A stretch of DNA of 17,678 bases from an uncultured Clostridia bacterium (GTDB lineage: Bacteria > Bacillota > Clostridia > Oscillospirales > Acutalibacteraceae): positions 1 through 17,678 of the forward strand of contig CAMUZD010000009.1 of NCBI GenBank assembly GCA_947165115.1, in the 5' to 3' direction. This document shows, in pieces, positions 14,282 through 17,678 of the stretch (position 1 is its first letter; the number at the start of each line of letters is the position of its first letter). The position numbers and the translations under genes are program-made. The notes beneath the pieces are model-generated. The model was not told the origin of the DNA. It worked only from the letters and a program-made list of their open reading frames with translations, and did no database searches.

Positions 14282-17179
14282 TTATTTTACTTTCAGGAAT
14301 CCTCTTTCAAATGCATTATATTCATTGCCGGGCATAACTACGAAAGTTTTTTCGCCCGATGCGAATTTAACATCAATTTTCTTCTGTGACTTATCCAGCT
14401 TAGTTATTACACCATCACCGAATTTTGTGTGAACAACTGTCATGCCCTCGCTGATTTCGGGCATTTCAAATTTCGGTTTCGGCTGTTCTTCCTTCGGCGC
14501 TTCGGGTTTCGGAGTTGCCGGTTTTACGCCGAACTGTTCGGTAACGGATTTTGGCTTCGGCGCTTCAACCTTAACGGGAGCCGCAGGGATTTCTTCCTCT
14601 TCGGTCTCTTCAAAAATCGGCTCGCTTGCCGTCGCCGTCATTGTCGCCTGCTGGTTGTAGAACAGCTGCTCATATTCCTCTTTCTTGATAACAGTATCCC
14701 AACCGCCGACATCTTCGCCTTCGTGCTTGTCAATGCCGGTGTAGGAGAGAGAGCTGTCCTCGTAGCGCTTGAATTTGAAAATCGCGTCGTTCATAAGGTT
14801 CGCGTTGAACACGCCGATTGAGCACAGCAGTTCAAAATCCTTGACATCGAGACCCGTGACCTTCTTGAAAAGTCCGGGTTCAAGCTGGGTGATTACATCC
14901 TTGAGCGAGCGCTCGCGGTAGTCGGTCAAATACATAAACACGGGCACGCGGGTTGCAAACTTGATAAGCTTTTCCTGTATCTGCTTGCGCATGGTCTTGT
15001 ATTCTTTTTCTTCTTCGCTGAGCTCTTTCTTCTCTTTTTTATCCTTTTCTTTCTCTTCGGCTTTTGCCTGCTTAACCTTTTCGGATTTGTTTATAATCGT
15101 CTCAATGTCGCTGTTTAGCGAACGGAAACCCTCAATTCTCATAAGGGCTTCAAGCGCTTCCTTATTGTCGAGAAGGCGCTTTAGTGTGTCGTTATCGACA
15201 TTGACAAGCAATGCGCTCTCCCAACGGCGGGCAAGGAGCGTCGCCGATGTTCCTGCCATAGCAATATCAAGAACATCCTGAGCTGAAATCTGTTTCATCG
15301 TGCTCCCGTCGTAGGCGAGAACAGGCAGAAAGCTTATGAATTCGGCAACCTTCTTTTCGGGGTTCGCTTCATTTGCGTCAAGGCGGCAGGAATAGTCGGA
15401 AATCTGTCTGAGCGCTCTGTCAAGGGCAAAATCGAAAACATAGCACTCCTCTTTCATTATGACGGATTCACCTTTGTCGCCTGTTACTTCCCACGGACTC
15501 TGAACACGGAAAGCAGTCTGGAAATATGTCTCGGGGCTCTTGAGATTGCGGAGCATAAACACGCCTGTCCACGGTTTCACGGTTACGCCTGTTGTCAGCT
15601 TGCCGCAGGAAAGCGTGATTGTCTTTGTTTTGAGGGGATCACCCATACTCTGCTTAACGGGCGTGAGCGCGTCAAGACCTATTCCGGCTTTTGTGCCGGC
15701 GCAGATATTGATCGTGTAATTGTCTCTGAAGAAATTGTTCTGCTTCTGCTGCATCAGGTTATACATAGCAAAGCATGACGCAACATTCGGCAAAAACCAC
15801 AGCGTATGCGAAAGCACATTTAGCAGTCTTGTGTCACTGAACGGCATGGGCGGTCTTTTATCCTGTCCGAGCTTGAGGTCGTCAACATTTGAAGGCAGAT
15901 ATGAGCCCCTTATGAGCTCGAGCCATTTCTGAACCTCGTTTTCATAGACGAAGCGCGAGGTTTCGGGCTTGCCTTTTTCCTCGGGCTTTGCGCTGAAGAA
16001 TATGTTGAGATCAAACTCGTCGAATTCGCCCTGCATTGCGATCTGCCTTATGCTGTCGGGTATTCTGTAAGTGAGCATAACCATACGGGGCAGTGCGAGA
16101 TACGGGTTATCGCTGCCCTTCCAGCTTGCCTTCGCCCTCTGCTCGTCGGAATAAGTCCAGTTGAAAATCTGATCCTCGATAAATTCGCCGCTGTTGATTG
16201 CGCGGAACGGCGTGCCGGAGAGAAACAGGTAGTAGCTCGTCGTTATCGGCAGGAAGGTCTCATTATATGCGTTATCAGCTTCGTCGAGTTTATATTTTTC
16301 GGCGTCGAAATCCGCTTCGGCTTCTTCATCGGGATTGTCAAAAAGCTTTTTTGCGTTTTCGCGCCAAGCGCCGAAATGGTATTCGTCAAATATGACTATA
16401 TCCCAGTTGACGGCATGAATAAACTCATTTTTGCCGAGCAAATCCTGAAATGAGCCGAAAACTACAATCGGTTTATCTTTATCGGCGTTTTCATACTGCT
16501 CGTCTATATTAAGCCTGTTATTATGAGCGTCTTTGTTGCTGATAAACTGCCAGCCGTCAAAATCAATATGATTTAGAAGGTCATCGCGCCAGGCGCTTTC
16601 AACGGCGGGTTTGAAGGTAAGAACAAGCACCCGGCTGAAATTCATTTTCCTTGCCAGCTCATAAGACGCGAAGGTTTTGCCGAAGCGCATTTTCGCGTTC
16701 CAGAGGAATTTAGGAGCTTTATCGGGTTCATCTGTTTTTGCCGATTTAAAGTAGGCGATTGTGCGCTCAACAGCATTATACTGCTCGGGACGCATTTTGA
16801 AACTCTGCGTGCGTTCACGGGTCATCTCAACGCCGGTTTTGATTTCCGTTATCGCCGCCTGAACATCACGCACGGTGCAGTTATACCACTCGTTTTTATC
16901 CTCTCCGGCTTTTAATTGCATAAAGCCGCGGCGTTCGAGTATCCTGTGAATATCCTTGTCGGTAAAAACGCTGCCGTCTTCACACATAGCGGTTTCGGTG
17001 TAGAGAATTTTATAGTCAACTCCGCTTGTATGAAGCTGTTCTTTTATCCTTGTTTCAACATCTCTTTCGGTATAACCTACCTTGACAAAGCCTTTATGAG
17101 AGGCAACTCCTACAAGTTCGTAAACATAGATTGTCGGGTTTATTTCGGGACGTTGGATGAAGAATTCCATTTCAGGCAT
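14282..17179 (-). CDS. GIY-YIG-like nuclease fused to a DEAD/DEAH-type helicase
   Basis: A 965-residue protein. Residues about 16-115 resemble the T5orf172/MUG113 branch of GIY-YIG nucleases (YVYELVG, FVKVGYTE, EWYNC). A superfamily 2 helicase follows: Walker A in MRFGKTF (164-170), motif II DEYH (265-268), motif III SGTP (321-324), motif V TTGVTV (529-534) and motif VI QTAFRVQ (554-560). A charged coiled coil lies at about 695-740. A proline-rich linker (about 865-905) leads to a C-terminal domain with HTKFGDGVI (917-925), like the Tudor-type tail of PcrA/UvrD. Such fusions usually belong to restriction or defence loci. It starts one base after the upstream gene, with AAGGA nearby, so the two are coupled. 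GC is clearly higher than its neighbours. Confidence 0.85.
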   Translation of the reverse strand: MPEMEFFIQRPEINPTIYVYELVGVASHKGFVKVGYTERDVETRIKEQLHTSGVDYKILYTETAMCEDGSVFTDKDIHRILERRGFMQLKAGEDKNEWYNCTVRDVQAAITEIKTGVEMTRERTQSFKMRPEQYNAVERTIAYFKSAKTDEPDKAPKFLWNAKMRFGKTFASYELARKMNFSRVLVLTFKPAVESAWRDDLLNHIDFDGWQFISNKDAHNNRLNIDEQYENADKDKPIVVFGSFQDLLGKNEFIHAVNWDIVIFDEYHFGAWRENAKKLFDNPDEEAEADFDAEKYKLDEADNAYNETFLPITTSYYLFLSGTPFRAINSGEFIEDQIFNWTYSDEQRAKASWKGSDNPYLALPRMVMLTYRIPDSIRQIAMQGEFDEFDLNIFFSAKPEEKGKPETSRFVYENEVQKWLELIRGSYLPSNVDDLKLGQDKRPPMPFSDTRLLNVLSHTLWFLPNVASCFAMYNLMQQKQNNFFRDNYTINICAGTKAGIGLDALTPVKQSMGDPLKTKTITLSCGKLTTGVTVKPWTGVFMLRNLKSPETYFQTAFRVQSPWEVTGDKGESVIMKEECYVFDFALDRALRQISDYSCRLDANEANPEKKVAEFISFLPVLAYDGSTMKQISAQDVLDIAMAGTSATLLARRWESALLVNVDNDTLKRLLDNKEALEALMRIEGFRSLNSDIETIINKSEKVKQAKAEEKEKDKKEKKELSEEEKEYKTMRKQIQEKLIKFATRVPVFMYLTDYRERSLKDVITQLEPGLFKKVTGLDVKDFELLCSIGVFNANLMNDAIFKFKRYEDSSLSYTGIDKHEGEDVGGWDTVIKKEEYEQLFYNQQATMTATASEPIFEETEEEEIPAAPVKVEAPKPKSVTEQFGVKPATPKPEAPKEEQPKPKFEMPEISEGMTVVHTKFGDGVITKLDKSQKKIDVKFASGEKTFVVMPGNEYNAFERGFLKVK

Positions 17180-17180
17180 A

Positions 17181-17678
17181 TTACTCTTCCTTATTTATAA
17201 AATCTTTTGTTATGCTTAGCATACCTAACTGTGTGGATAATTCGAGGTTTATAGATGACATTGAAATTGGTGTTATTCTTTCGTCTATAGTATTATCTCC
17301 AATATCACTTAACTTCTGTGTAATCTCTTTTAATACCTGCGTCATTACGTCAACATCGACAGATACTTTTTCGTTGATTGAATCTATATGAGCTAAGTAC
17401 TTATTTCTCAGTGTTTCAAGCTCTTTTTCGATTTCTTTTTCTTTTCCTGACAATTTGAGTTTTATTCTTTTCTGAGAACCAAGTTCGCGTGAAAAAACAT
17501 TAAATTTTTTAATTGTTTCTTTGCTTTCATTATCAAACCAAATTTTATACAAAGTTAACGCTATATCTCTTTTTGCTAATTCGCATAAATGTGAGACAAT
17601 ATGAAAACCCGGATGAGATTTATCAATCTTATTATTTGATAATCTATCTATTGACTGTAAAATACAAATATCTTGATA
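17181..17678 (-). CDS. HEPN-like protein, 5' end outside window
   Basis: The frame is open to the window edge, so at least 165 residues are present and the start is not seen. It is helical and AT-rich. Its most telling segment is LETLRNKYLAHID, an Arg-x5-His pattern (Arg codon near 17408, His near 17390) typical of HEPN ribonuclease-like domains. Together with the preceding LAKRDIALTLYKIWFDNES it recalls the AbiU2-type HEPN family. In defence loci such proteins often act as RNases or toxins. Its stop lies one base before the start of the helicase gene, so the two probably work together. HEPN assignment is tentative because only the motif and helical context support it. Confidence 0.55.
   Translation of the reverse strand, partial: YQDICILQSIDRLSNNKIDKSHPGFHIVSHLCELAKRDIALTLYKIWFDNESKETIKKFNVFSRELGSQKRIKLKLSGKEKEIEKELETLRNKYLAHIDSINEKVSVDVDVMTQVLKEITQKLSDIGDNTIDERITPISMSSINLELSTQLGMLSITKDFINKEE

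Overview
The window looks like accessory DNA from a low-to-moderate GC member of the Clostridia, most likely a gut Oscillospiraceae/Lachnospiraceae-type organism. The grounds are the Tn1549/CTn-style conjugation genes, the Tn4451-type recombinase set, the strong GGAGG ribosome binding sites and the general codon use. I see no rRNA, tRNA, CRISPR array or housekeeping gene. Base composition shifts visibly from block to block, so the window reads as a mosaic of mobile and defence-like DNA.

Layout. (1) 1-1728, + strand: a conjugative-element operon with the tail of an unidentified gene, an ArdC-like antirestriction protein, a small conserved-looking protein, and the start of the VirD4-type coupling protein. 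The last is cut off just after its Walker A motif. (2) 1729-about 5390, - strand: the core of a Tn4451-type mobilizable element inserted in virD4. It carries a large serine recombinase (TnpX-like), a TnpW-like small protein, a Mob/Pre-type relaxase and a hairpin-rich non-coding segment that could be oriT. The other half of virD4 does not appear in the window, so the right-hand junction must lie beyond it or has been lost. (3) 5504-8088, - strand: an AT-rich four-gene operon with a calcineurin-like phosphoesterase at each end and two unknown proteins between. A promoter with three direct repeats precedes it. (4) 8229-8582, - strand: an XRE-type regulator, divergent from the next block. (5) 8755-14229, + strand: a tight six-gene operon with overlapping or nearly abutting genes. 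It encodes a recombinase-like protein lacking its catalytic serine, an active-looking large serine recombinase without a zinc ribbon, two further proteins related to that recombinase's C-terminal domain, and two ParB-like proteins. (6) 14282-17678, - strand: a large GIY-YIG/DEAD-type helicase directly downstream of a partial protein with a HEPN-like RX5H motif, probably part of a defence or restriction locus continuing past the window.

How it fits together. Blocks 2 to 6 may all be cargo within the disrupted conjugative element, or successive insertions. The most unusual unit is block 5: one recombinase catalytic domain and one recombinase tail domain have each been duplicated and separated into accessory proteins, and these are co-expressed with two ParB-like proteins. 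I infer a multi-subunit recombination machine, perhaps with built-in regulation by an inactive subunit. Its target sites and biological output cannot be read from this window.
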